Positions 7,668 through 15,981 of a DNA stretch of 64,000 nucleotides are shown here, piece by piece. The notes below the pieces were generated by a model. That model was given only the letters and a program-made list of their open reading frames with translations, did not search any database and was not told the origin of the DNA. Each line of letters opens with the position of its first letter. Positions within the stretch are counted from its first letter, which is position 1. Position numbers and translations under genes: made by a program. The stretch spans positions 186,001 to 250,000 of the forward strand of contig JAFABB010000024.1 in the NCBI GenBank assembly GCA_023426245.1. The letters run 5' to 3'. This DNA comes from Bacillota bacterium. GTDB taxonomy: Bacteria; Bacillota; UBA4882; UBA8346.

Positions 7668-9346
7668 ATTCCATCCCACTTTTCCGGACATTCTGCCAAG
7701 GTGCGCTCTTTGAAAACTTCAGCCACAGCCAAAGGCGTTTCACCAAACAAACGATGGGCATTTTTCCAATCGCCCTCATAATAAAATTGAAGTCCCTGCG
7801 CAAAATTATTAAGAGCAGCCCGCAGTCCCACATTTTCCTCAAAACTTTTTTTCAGGATCGGCCAGTATATTTTGGCGCCTATCGTTTTCCCCTTAACCAG
7901 TACCGTATCGATTTCCACGAAAAGAAGACCATGTTCACTGACATTGGTTTCAATATCCTTTTTGACATATTCCGACACAATCACCGGCACATTATAAATA
8001 CGGGTCAGACCTTCTAACCGGGAGGCCGCATTGACGTTATCCCCAATCACCGTGTTGGTCATCCGCTCCGAAGAGCCGATATTGCCGTAAAAAACGACTC
8101 CGCCGTCTATACCAACCCCCACTTCAATCAGCACTGCTTGATAAACTTTTTCTTCAAGCTCCGACAAGGCTCCTTTTTCACCAACGATAAGTTCTCTCTT
8201 TTGGTGCATGGTTTCCCGGAGTGATGCAACAAGATCTTGGATTTTGTATGCCGACTTCACGGCTTGATAGGATTTATTATTTTCTTGGTCTTCAAAAACT
8301 CCATATACAGCAAGGAGAGCATCCCCAATGATAGAACCGATAACACCGTTATATTGAATGATTTCCTTAATCGTATTATCGTAATGAACATTCAAAAGTT
8401 TGATAATATCCGTTCCCAAGGTCTCTGTGATAAAAGTAAAGCGCTTAATATCGGAAAAGAGAATGGTCAGTTCCATTTGCTTGCCTTCCAGGCGAACCTC
8501 GCGTTCTTGGTAAGCCTTTTGGGCGATATCGCGGTTTACGAATTTCCTGAAGATTTGCAACAGATTATTAATAGTCCCCGCCAGAGAGTTAAAGGCCATT
8601 CCCAGAAATGTAATATCATCATTGGTGGCGCCTTTTAAATCAATGGTTTCCAATTGCTGGCTTTGGGTCATTGTCATGATCCGGTCAGTGATGACAGTAA
8701 TGAAACGGGTGATATAATTTAAGATCAATATGCCAAACACAGCCGTAAATAAGGTAATGATGATAATTATCAACGAAATCGTATGAAAGATACGGGTGGA
8801 TTCCGCATAAAACTCGTTATATTCCTCACCCCGGATAATATATACATCCCATTTAAAATTGTATTTGTACAGGCCGTAATAAGTATCACCGTTAAAGCGA
8901 AAAGGTAATGATCCTTCCAATATTCCTTTCTTGCGATTTTGCTGCATGAGCGCCAAAGTTTCGCCGTCGTCAAAACGGGGAAATTTCTTAATGCGTGATG
9001 CTTGAAAAACAATCGTCCCATTTGCTTTAATTCCCAAAAATACCGATTTTTTATTCTTAAACTGTTCCAAAGCATTTCGTTGGATATTATCGATGGAATC
9101 ACGGTAACTATTGCCGAATTCATAAATATCATACTGCGTGTTACAAATGGTATACATCTCTTTTAAATCCCGAATTAAAAACTCCCGGATAAACTTGACC
9201 AAAATAGAGCGGTTATAGGTCAAATTGACATAATTGGAAGCCAAATTGGAGACCAAAATAAACAGCGTAAAAATAATAATGATTTTGGTGGCAAGCGGAG
9301 TGATTCGGGTTTTATTAATCTTTTTACCGATAATTTTATTGAACAT
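7646..9346 (-). CDS. Membrane sensor class III adenylate/guanylate cyclase with HAMP
   Basis: A 566-residue receptor cyclase. A first membrane helix (about 20-43) and a second (about 188-215, TISLIIIIITLFTAVFGILI) flank an outer sensor domain of about 145 residues that looks Cache-like. A HAMP linker runs about 215-270, then the class III catalytic domain from about 295. The metal Asp residues are in LFSDIKRFTFITE and IGDALLAVYG. The Asn/Arg pair that stabilises the transition state is in NTVIGDNVNAASRLEGLTR. A Lys in VLVKGKTIGAKIYWP fits adenine recognition, so cAMP is the likelier product. It is the second gene of the operon and overlaps the coiled-coil gene. A cNMP-binding protein is encoded nearby at 10457. 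Confidence 0.9.
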   Translation of the reverse strand: MFNKIIGKKINKTRITPLATKIIIIFTLFILVSNLASNYVNLTYNRSILVKFIREFLIRDLKEMYTICNTQYDIYEFGNSYRDSIDNIQRNALEQFKNKKSVFLGIKANGTIVFQASRIKKFPRFDDGETLALMQQNRKKGILEGSLPFRFNGDTYYGLYKYNFKWDVYIIRGEEYNEFYAESTRIFHTISLIIIIITLFTAVFGILILNYITRFITVITDRIMTMTQSQQLETIDLKGATNDDITFLGMAFNSLAGTINNLLQIFRKFVNRDIAQKAYQEREVRLEGKQMELTILFSDIKRFTFITETLGTDIIKLLNVHYDNTIKEIIQYNGVIGSIIGDALLAVYGVFEDQENNKSYQAVKSAYKIQDLVASLRETMHQKRELIVGEKGALSELEEKVYQAVLIEVGVGIDGGVVFYGNIGSSERMTNTVIGDNVNAASRLEGLTRIYNVPVIVSEYVKKDIETNVSEHGLLFVEIDTVLVKGKTIGAKIYWPILKKSFEENVGLRAALNNFAQGLQFYYEGDWKNAHRLFGETPLAVAEVFKERTLAECPEKWDGIWKMTSK

Positions 9347-9372
9347 TTTTCACGCTCTTATCGTTCCTCTCT

Positions 9373-10056
9373 TCAGAACCTGTAAATCAAGCCTGCAACG
9401 GTAGTATTTATTTTCGTTCCTTCAACTTCCAGCTGTTTGACCTTAAAGTCCAATACCCGGTATTGAACGGAAAAGCCGAAATTGTCAGTGAATATATATT
9501 GAAACTTAAGTCTTCCAACTGTCAATTCAGGACAGGAATATTCGATCGTATTATTGACACCCGAATATAACTTTGACGAGCCCTTCCATATGGAGCGCTG
9601 CAAACCGATTTCAAATTGAAACCGGTCAATTGGAGTCGCCACAATATCCAATCCGATCATATTGGAATCTATATCATGTTTAGGATAAGCATCACTATAT
9701 TCATTATAAAAAACTTCACCCAAAGTCACATAAACCAATCCCTTATCATGGATAATCACAGGATAGCCTACTTGAACGTCCCAAATACCAATGGTCGGAG
9801 ACCCATTCACATATTTAAAATCACCGACTTCATAGTCGACATCCACTTTAATTTTCTTGATTTCACTGATATTAGTAAATTCAAAAACCGTATCCTTAAT
9901 ATCCCCGGAATATTTTTGACCCGTTGTTGTATAATCCCTCGTTGTCCCGTCACCATCACATGAACCGCCAATATAAAGAGTTGTAACTGCAAAAGTAGTA
10001 CTCGTCACCGCCAAAATCATAACCAAAACCGACATTAAAACAATTGCCTTTTTCAT
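9373..10056 (-). CDS. Exported beta-barrel-like protein, probably outer-membrane
   Basis: From the ATG at 10056 (after AGGAGG) the protein has 227 residues. A clear signal peptide (MKKAIVLMSVLVMILAVTST, cleavage near TFA) is followed by alternating polar/hydrophobic strands such as RFQFEIGLQRSIWK, RLKFQYIFTDNFGFSVQYR and TTVAGLIYRF. The last residue is Phe after Arg, the C-terminal signature read by the BAM machinery of outer-membrane proteins. It is the first gene of the operon, 26 bp before the cyclase. No family name can be given. If it is a barrel, the organism has two membranes and the operon spans the whole envelope. Confidence 0.65.
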   Translation of the reverse strand: MKKAIVLMSVLVMILAVTSTTFAVTTLYIGGSCDGDGTTRDYTTTGQKYSGDIKDTVFEFTNISEIKKIKVDVDYEVGDFKYVNGSPTIGIWDVQVGYPVIIHDKGLVYVTLGEVFYNEYSDAYPKHDIDSNMIGLDIVATPIDRFQFEIGLQRSIWKGSSKLYSGVNNTIEYSCPELTVGRLKFQYIFTDNFGFSVQYRVLDFKVKQLEVEGTKINTTVAGLIYRF

Positions 10057-10133
10057 CGTTTGTCCTCCTAATTTGAAGTTCATGGGGTGACCCCGTATGT
10101 GCGTTCACAAGGTTACCTCAAAAAATTTACCAA

Positions 10134-10192
10134 ATGAGATATATAACATATAAATGTTTTCATTCAATCATACGATATATTACGTATCTCAT
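10134..10192. repeat. Inverted repeat between divergent operons
   Basis: ATGAGATA (10134-10141) and TATCTCAT (10185-10192) are perfect inverted arms separated by 43 AT-rich bases. They lie upstream of the beta-barrel operon and could be a regulator site. A compact GGGGTGACCCC palindrome also sits at 10084-10094. No function is shown. Confidence 0.35.
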
Positions 10193-10410
10193 TGATTTTC
10201 GAAGTACTCTTAAGATAGGAATTGGCATTTTAACCTGAGGATGTTAAATCACCAACTTGTTCTAATGAAACGGATATTTCCGTTACAGAAAGCATTTAAC
10301 AATATTAATATCGGCTATTTTAATAAAATCTTAAATGTAACATTGATTATTGCCATTGATTTGATTTTTAAGTTAAGTACAGTTAAATTTTATACTGGGG
10401 AATTGCAGGG

Positions 10411-10439
10411 TTTACCTTCAATCGGAAATCGGATATAAT
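10411..10439 (+). promoter_or_regulatory. Probable sigma-A promoter of the cNMP-binding protein
   Basis: TTTACC (10411-10416) and a perfect TATAAT (10434-10439) are 17 bp apart. The start would leave a very short leader before the ribosome site GAGGTGA and the ATG at 10457. Confidence 0.6.
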
Positions 10440-10456
10440 GGAAAAGAGGTGATTTT

Positions 10457-10975
10457 ATGCGAAAAATTGATATTGTTGACAACAACTTAATGACCAGGGT
10501 TTATAAAATTAAGATTTTTCAATATCTTGACGATAATGAAAAGAAGATGCTTTTAAATATTGCCGATTATTTTGAATACCATAAAGATGAAAAAATCATC
10601 ACCCAGGGTGAAATCAGCTATTGTTTTTATGCGGTGATCACCGGTGAACTAAACGTATCGATTAATGGTGAAAATGGCAATCAAGTTCAAGTATCCACAA
10701 TTCACGCGGGGGATTTTTTTGGTGAAAATGGTATCTTTACCGATAGTCAAAGAAGGACCGCCAATATATCACCGGTAGATAATGCATTGATTTTGCGGAT
10801 CGGCAGGGATGACTTTTTTAATTTTATCCGAATGTATCCCAAAGCCGGTGTCAATATATTAATGTTAATTGTCCATGGATTGATGAAACGATTAAGTACG
10901 GCCAATAAGGAATTGGTGAATGAGAAGGAAGACTTGGTTGAAAAAATCCCGTTCTTTGAAAAGACCGGGCAATAA
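10457..10975 (+). CDS. Single-domain cyclic-nucleotide-binding protein
   Basis: The 172 residues contain one complete cNMP-binding beta-roll (about 20-135). The phosphate-binding cassette reads FGENGIFTDSQRRTANI: the Gly-Glu pair and the Arg before Thr-Ala are the residues that hold the ribose and cyclic phosphate in Crp/PKA-type domains. A helical tail follows (NEKEDLVEKIPFFEKTG). No helix-turn-helix is present, so it is not a Crp-type DNA-binding regulator; it must act through a partner. It is divergent from the class III cyclase operon by about 400 bp, which makes it a natural receptor for that cyclase's product. That link is inference. Confidence 0.85.
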   Translation: MRKIDIVDNNLMTRVYKIKIFQYLDDNEKKMLLNIADYFEYHKDEKIITQGEISYCFYAVITGELNVSINGENGNQVQVSTIHAGDFFGENGIFTDSQRRTANISPVDNALILRIGRDDFFNFIRMYPKAGVNILMLIVHGLMKRLSTANKELVNEKEDLVEKIPFFEKTGQ

Positions 10976-11013
10976 TAGTGCCACTTTAAAATGTGAGATG
11001 AGGTTTGATACGG

Positions 11014-11349
11014 ATGAATTTATTTAGCTGGTTATTAATCGGACATCTTGTAGGGGACTATATATTCCAAATCCGTTGGATGGCTGACAATAAAAGCAGC
11101 CATTTATTGCCGTTATTTGTTCATTCTATTGTTTATAGCGGGATTGTCGCCCTCTTTGCATTACTGAAGGGAGGTTTGTCCTGGTATGGCATTACACTAA
11201 TCGTACTAGCCCACATAATACTCGATCAGCGAAAATTCATCGATTTTTGGGCCAAAGCCATAACTGGAACAGACCAAATTCAGTGGCTCAAAATCGCTCT
11301 AGATCAATCATGGCACATCCTAGTTCTAGGATTGGCTACTTTATTGTAA
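11014..11349 (+). CDS. DUF3307-type small membrane protein
   Basis: From the ATG at 11014 (GATGAGG site upstream) it is 111 residues with about four membrane helices. The first reads LFSWLLIGHLVGDYIFQIRW, the DUF3307 signature with a His and an Asp in the membrane. A second His-Ile-Ile-Leu-Asp motif (AHIILDQRKFIDFW) follows and WHILVLGLATLL closes the protein. The function of the family is unknown. It follows the cNMP-binding gene by 38 bp on the same strand, so co-transcription is likely. A terminator lies 56 bp downstream. Confidence 0.75.
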   Translation: MNLFSWLLIGHLVGDYIFQIRWMADNKSSHLLPLFVHSIVYSGIVALFALLKGGLSWYGITLIVLAHIILDQRKFIDFWAKAITGTDQIQWLKIALDQSWHILVLGLATLL

Positions 11350-11404
11350 TTCATTAAGAAATTCAACACCGAGAAGCTAAAGAGACAGCATTTATGATCC
11401 ATGA

Positions 11405-11435
11405 GATATCCGATGAACTTGTATCGGATATTTTT
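11405..11435 (+). terminator. Intrinsic terminator
   Basis: GATATCCGAT (11405-11414) pairs with ATCGGATAT (11423-11431), followed by TTTT. It ends the cNMP-binding/DUF3307 transcript. Between here and 11680 I see no further gene or clear promoter. Confidence 0.8.
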
Positions 11436-11691
11436 GCTAATTCATTTACTTTTATCAGGCAGTCCTTCTGTATGTTCATTTGTTATCACCAATCAGAGTG
11501 TATTTTCCTATAGAGATTAAAACGTTCATTCCAAATGAGAAAATTCTTCGATGCCCACCCTCTCTTTCCCACAAAGATTCAAAAAACCTGTAAACCCTCA
11601 CTCAAAGCACCCTCTCTGATTAAAATTTGCTCTAGCGGAAAGAATAACCTTTAAGAACGCCCATCGCTACCAAATAAATCTGGAGGCTATT

Positions 11692-13473
11692 TTGGACATT
11701 ATTCAAGCTAAACAAGGGACCTCTTTCCAATTGAACGACTTCTACCCTGATTTTAAACCGATCTTCGAACAAAGCAATGCTTTTTCCGATTTTCTGCTGA
11801 ATATGCGGCACAAAAAATGGGATAGCTGGGACGCTTTTCAACTTCATTACCGTGCCGAAGAACTTGCGCTACACCGGGGTTTTGAGGAACTTTTAGTTCT
11901 CAATCATTTACAGGAATACTGGCGTCAAAACAGTTTTCTACATTATCCGCACCAGGTCGAGGCAGCCCAAAAAGTAATTTCCCAGTTGCACGGTAGAGCA
12001 ATCCTTGCGGATGAAGTCGGCCTGGGGAAAACTATTGAGGCCGGACTGATTTTAAAGGAATACATTTTAAGAGGTCTTGTCAAACGATTTTTAATCTTAG
12101 TACCTGCCGCGCTTTGCCGCCAATGGGAAGCCGAACTTCGTGAAAAATTCGAAATATCAACATTAATCGCCCACCGGGAATGGGATTGGTCTCATTACCA
12201 ATGCTTAATTGCCTCGATTGATACCGCAAAAAAAGAAAGTCACCGCAAAGAAATTGAGAAACTTTATTTTGACATGGTGATTGTGGATGAAGCCCATAAG
12301 CTGAAAAGTATTCAAACCCAAAACTGGCAATTTGTGAACAGTATCCAAAAAAAATACTTTTTATTACTGACAGCCACTCCCCTGCAAAACGATTTAAAGG
12401 AATTATTCAATTTAATTTCCCTTTTAAGGCCTGGACAATTGGGAAATTATCGCAGTTTCAAAAAAAAATTTACTGCAGATAAACGGATCCCCAAAAATGA
12501 GCAAGAACTAAAAAACATCATGCGCGAAGTGATGATTCGTAACAGGCACGGGGCAAATATGGGCTTTACCAAGCGGATTGTTCAAAATATTCCCATTGAA
12601 CTCACTCCCCTGGAGCGGAATTTATATGATAGCATCACTGATTTTATCAGAAAAAATCTCCTAAAACAAAAAGGTGGTTTAAGCGCGTTACCCTTACTCA
12701 CTTTACAGCGTGAGATATGCTCCAGTACTTTTGCGGCTGTTTTGACCTTATTTAAATTAGCTCAAAATATGGATGAAGATCCGGAAACACAGGAAGAAGC
12801 AAGCTCCTTGTTTAAACTCGCCCAACAAGTGAAACAAAACTCCAAAATGGTCGTGGTGGAAGAATTGGTAAAAAAAACTCCCGAGAAAATAATCATTTTT
12901 ACCGAATATCTAGGCACTCAAAGCTACATCCGCTCCCGCCTGGAACAAGCGGGTTTTTTAACTTTAGCTTTTGATGGACATTTATCAACTTCCAAAAAGG
13001 AATTGACAAAATTCCAGTTCAAACAAAGGCCTGAATATAAAGTTATGGTCTGCACCGAATCCGGCGGTGAAGGAATAAACCTTCAATTTTGCAATATCAT
13101 GATTAATTATGACCTGCCCTGGAATCCGATGCGGTTGGAACAACGCATCGGCCGTATTCACAGACTTGGGCAAGCCAAAGATGTATATATTTACAATCTA
13201 TCGACCAAAGATACTATCGAAGAACATTTACTAAGATTACTTACGGAAAAAGTACAGATGTTTGAGATGGTAATCGGCGAAAGCGAGCGGGTAATCGGTA
13301 AACTTGCCAGCGGATGCGTAGGAAAGAGCTTTGAAGGACGCATCATGGATTTAATCTTGAAAACTAATTCACCAGAAGAATTAAATCGAGGTTTTAACGA
13401 GTTAGGAAAAGAAATTGAAGTCTTGCTTGCAGAAGAAGATCCTGATTGGGATGAGTTATTGAGCGACAAGTAG
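11692..13473 (+). CDS. yqhH: SNF2-family DEAD/DEAH-type helicase, YqhH-like
   Basis: The TTG start is supported by a GGAGG site 5 bases upstream. The 593 residues hold a complete SNF2 ATPase: motif I ADEVGLGKTIEAG, motif II VDEAHKLK, motif III LLTATPLQND, motif V GGEGINLQF and motif VI QRIGRIHRLGQ. No DNA-binding or nuclease domain is fused. Length and the adjacent gene match the Bacillus yqhH-yqhG pair, whose role is not established. It should be an ATP-driven DNA- or protein-DNA-remodelling enzyme of the cytoplasm. yqhG starts about 50 bp downstream, in an apparent operon. Confidence 0.88.
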   Translation: MDIIQAKQGTSFQLNDFYPDFKPIFEQSNAFSDFLLNMRHKKWDSWDAFQLHYRAEELALHRGFEELLVLNHLQEYWRQNSFLHYPHQVEAAQKVISQLHGRAILADEVGLGKTIEAGLILKEYILRGLVKRFLILVPAALCRQWEAELREKFEISTLIAHREWDWSHYQCLIASIDTAKKESHRKEIEKLYFDMVIVDEAHKLKSIQTQNWQFVNSIQKKYFLLLTATPLQNDLKELFNLISLLRPGQLGNYRSFKKKFTADKRIPKNEQELKNIMREVMIRNRHGANMGFTKRIVQNIPIELTPLERNLYDSITDFIRKNLLKQKGGLSALPLLTLQREICSSTFAAVLTLFKLAQNMDEDPETQEEASSLFKLAQQVKQNSKMVVVEELVKKTPEKIIIFTEYLGTQSYIRSRLEQAGFLTLAFDGHLSTSKKELTKFQFKQRPEYKVMVCTESGGEGINLQFCNIMINYDLPWNPMRLEQRIGRIHRLGQAKDVYIYNLSTKDTIEEHLLRLLTEKVQMFEMVIGESERVIGKLASGCVGKSFEGRIMDLILKTNSPEELNRGFNELGKEIEVLLAEEDPDWDELLSDK

Positions 13474-13523
13474 AACAAATATCCCGAATAGAAAAAATTT
13501 AATAAAGAAAGGTCAGTCCATTG

Positions 13524-14483
13524 ATGCCACAGCCTTCACCTATCTTCGACTTTATCGTCGATGCGTTAAAAATATCGGGTTCCCCATTTAATATCATCAA
13601 TTCCGAATTCATTATGGCCCAGTGTCAAGTCTCCGTTCCCCGAACCTTCTTTACCCCGGCCCGGATAGAAACGCAAAATCTGCAAATGGTATGTAATCCG
13701 GATCATTTAAGTAAATATCCCGGATCAGAATTAGTAAGCAAAGGCAGTTACCGCCTCCAATGGTTTATTGACGGCATCCGGGAACGGGGTCTAATATCGA
13801 CCGGAACCTTTACTTATGAATTGGACCCCCGCAGAACCGAGCGGGAAATCATGGGAACACTCGATGAACGGTCCACTGTTTTGCCGCGGTTTTTCTTTGA
13901 AAAACCGACCTTATCTTATCATCCCGAACTACTGGTCAATTTTAGGGTCAGTTTTGAAACTGATGAAAAAGTTGAAGAACTTTACTCACTGGGAATCGAT
14001 TTGGTAAGTGGAGAGATCGATTCCAACCTTCAAAGGGAACTTTCCGCCAAAAAGCTCCACTCCAATCCCCCCAAAAAAAATTTGGAAAAGCGGAAAATTG
14101 CCTACCGGGAAGGTTATGATTCATTAGTCAACCATTTAAAATGGCAGCTTCAAAATCACGACTCAACCTGGATAAAATCAGCCCAGGCCCGTTGGGAAGA
14201 AGAGGTACAATACTTAGAAGCCTTTTACCGAGGTAATCTGGATGATGAAAACGTGAAAGAAGCCGAGAGCAGCTTTTATCGCCGTTTAGCTGAAGGTTAC
14301 CGCAAATTTCAACCCTTTGTCAAAATACACCTTATGAATGTAGGCCTGGTATATTTGCCCTTTATTCGCTATACCCTGGAATCCTTTGACGGAAGTCCCT
14401 TGCCGGCTATAATCTACGATCCCTTACGGAAAAAAACAACTCAAGGATCAACCAAGATCGCCGAAATGGTAAAGAATCGCTGA
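13524..14483 (+). CDS. yqhG: YqhG family protein
   Basis: A 319-residue soluble protein starting MPQPSPIFDFIVDALKISGS; the ATG follows AAAGGTC. It matches the Bacillus YqhG family in its opening (FFTPARIETQNLQMVCNPDH) and in a C-terminal half with a charged helical region. No catalytic motif is evident. Its fixed pairing with the SNF2 helicase gene suggests a joint function. The 3' end overlaps rsmE tail-to-tail by 36 bp, so the two genes share complementary coding sequence. Confidence 0.8.
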   Translation: MPQPSPIFDFIVDALKISGSPFNIINSEFIMAQCQVSVPRTFFTPARIETQNLQMVCNPDHLSKYPGSELVSKGSYRLQWFIDGIRERGLISTGTFTYELDPRRTEREIMGTLDERSTVLPRFFFEKPTLSYHPELLVNFRVSFETDEKVEELYSLGIDLVSGEIDSNLQRELSAKKLHSNPPKKNLEKRKIAYREGYDSLVNHLKWQLQNHDSTWIKSAQARWEEEVQYLEAFYRGNLDDENVKEAESSFYRRLAEGYRKFQPFVKIHLMNVGLVYLPFIRYTLESFDGSPLPAIIYDPLRKKTTQGSTKIAEMVKNR

Positions 14484-15191
14484 TGCAACCACCAGCCCCG
14501 CAGTTTCCGTCCGCAATATCCTGGGGCCAAGGGTAACCGGAATCGCACCAACTTGAACCGCTTGTTCCACCTCTTTTTGGGAAAAGCCCCCTTCCGAGCC
14601 GATAATCACTGTAATGTTTTCCGGGGTTTCTTTTTGTTCATTTAAAACCTGTTTCAGAGAATTTTCCTTTTCGCCTTCCCATGGGATCAGTCGTAAGCCA
14701 AAATGATCCCTTGCTTTGAAAAATTGGGTCCAATCCACCACGGGCCTCAGTTCCGGGATGATTTGGCGACCTGATTGTTCAGAGGCTTCCCTGATAATTT
14801 TTCGCCAGCGTTCCTCTTTTTTTTGGGCCCCTCCGGTATCAAGCCGGATGGTGCTGCGTTCACTGATTACAGGTTGAAAGCAACTTACGCCAAGCTCAGT
14901 ATTTTTTTGCAAAATAAACTCAAATTTATCCCCTTTCGGCAGGCTCTGTACCAAATTGATTTTAACATTGGGTTCGGTTTGGCGTTCAACCTGTTTAACA
15001 ATTTCTCCTATTACTTCGTCCGGGGTAACCGTCAGAACTTTAGCCTGATATTCCTGGCCCTTACCATTCAAAACGGTAATCTCCGCCCCCGGTCCCTGGC
15101 GAAGAACATTTAACAAATGATGGCGGTCTTCTCCCTTCAGGATGACCGTATGATCATGAATTTGGTCGCTGGGAACAAAAAAACGGGTCAT
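14448..15191 (-). CDS. rsmE: 16S rRNA (uracil-1498-N3)-methyltransferase
   Basis: From the ATG at 15191 (AAAGGAGC site) the protein is 247 residues, normal for RsmE. The N-terminal PUA-like part begins MTRFFVPSDQIHDHTVILKG. The SPOUT knot is marked by IIGSEGGFSQKEVEQA and LGPRILRTETAGLVV, which bind S-adenosylmethionine. It methylates U1498 of 16S rRNA in the assembled 30S subunit. A consensus promoter lies 32 bp upstream. It runs head-on into yqhG, with a 36 bp overlap. Confidence 0.95.
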   Translation of the reverse strand: MTRFFVPSDQIHDHTVILKGEDRHHLLNVLRQGPGAEITVLNGKGQEYQAKVLTVTPDEVIGEIVKQVERQTEPNVKINLVQSLPKGDKFEFILQKNTELGVSCFQPVISERSTIRLDTGGAQKKEERWRKIIREASEQSGRQIIPELRPVVDWTQFFKARDHFGLRLIPWEGEKENSLKQVLNEQKETPENITVIIGSEGGFSQKEVEQAVQVGAIPVTLGPRILRTETAGLVVASAILYHFGDLG

Positions 15192-15222
15192 AATCGGAAG
15201 CTCCTTTAATAGGCTTTTAACA

Positions 15223-15251
15223 AGAATACTGCATTCCCCAATAACTGTCAA
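15223..15251 (-). promoter_or_regulatory. Sigma-A promoter of rsmE
   Basis: On the minus strand a perfect TTGACA (15251-15246) and TATTCT (15228-15223) are 17 bp apart, placing the start about 25 bases before the rsmE ATG. Confidence 0.8.
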
Positions 15252-15592
15252 TCCTCTTCCTTATCCCCGGGGAGCCATTCCAAAACATGAGCAGGAGTGA
15301 TATGAAAGAAACAGCACATGGAATCCCCCTATTAAAAAAAACAGCGGCGATAACCTTCCCAATTTTAAGGATTGATAATCTAACAGAGGAGCTTTTGGTT
15401 GGGGAAATCATTCAAGAGCCCGAGAATTCCCGGAATGAACGGAGAGGCTGTAAACCGAAGTAATCCACAAAGAACATAAAGGCTGAGTTTTTGAGAAATA
15501 AATAACCCCTCATCCTGGATTACCATGCTGTACTGCAAGATGGGAAGTGGTATGGTTAAAGGACTGGATTCTACCTTGATGGAGGCCGAATT
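15252..15592. other. Intergenic stretch without a convincing gene
   Basis: Two very short frames exist. A plus-strand frame at 15302-15463 has a GGAG site, and a 23-residue minus-strand frame lies inside it. Neither has a recognisable product. I see no structured RNA here. Confidence 0.4.
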
Positions 15593-15763
15593 TCAATAGC
15601 GGATAATATCCCGATTTAACAATATTAAAGGTTCTTCCCACATACTCACATAATGACCGGATTCTTCGGCGAACGTTTTAAATTCTCTGGCTTTTTCCCT
15701 TTGATCTTCATTAAACTTAAAGGTGGCGACATTATTACCATATAAAACCTTCATATAAATCAT
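15593..15763 (-). CDS. Small hypothetical protein, 56 residues
   Basis: The frame runs MIYMKVLYGNNVATFKFNED... to ...LLNRDIIRY with a strong GGGAGGG site 5 bases before the ATG. The sequence alternates a beta-hairpin-like start (KVLYGNNVATFKF) with an amphipathic helix (EDQREKAREFKTFAEE) and a final strand, giving a plausible small alpha/beta fold. I do not recognise a family. It follows the HEAT-repeat operon on the same strand after about 220 bp that hold an inverted repeat. Confidence 0.6.
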   Translation of the reverse strand: MIYMKVLYGNNVATFKFNEDQREKAREFKTFAEESGHYVSMWEEPLILLNRDIIRY

Positions 15764-15819
15764 TGAACCCTCCCACCGACAATCAATTTGATTCTATGCT
15801 AACAAAACATTATCAATAA

Positions 15820-15847
15820 GAGGTAACCGTTCCATAATGGTTACCTC
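15820..15847. repeat. Perfect inverted repeat, terminator or operator
   Basis: GAGGTAACC (15820-15828) and GGTTACCTC (15839-15847) pair over 9 bp with a 10-base loop. It lies between the HEAT-repeat gene and the 56-residue gene, so it may end the former or control the latter. The T tract on the minus strand is short (TTATT). Confidence 0.5.
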
Positions 15848-15981
15848 AAATCCAATTTAAGAGTATTTTAAATAACAGTCTATTTAGAAGTCCATTGATG
15901 TTTTTTTCTCTGCAATAGCCCACTATAAATGCACACTTCCAACATGGCCAATGGTAAATTTTTCGAACTCATGACTCATCC

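Noticed and set aside
15302..15463. A 53-codon plus frame with GGAG upstream
   Set aside because: No recognisable product, odd composition, and it is antisense to another short frame; not strong enough to call.
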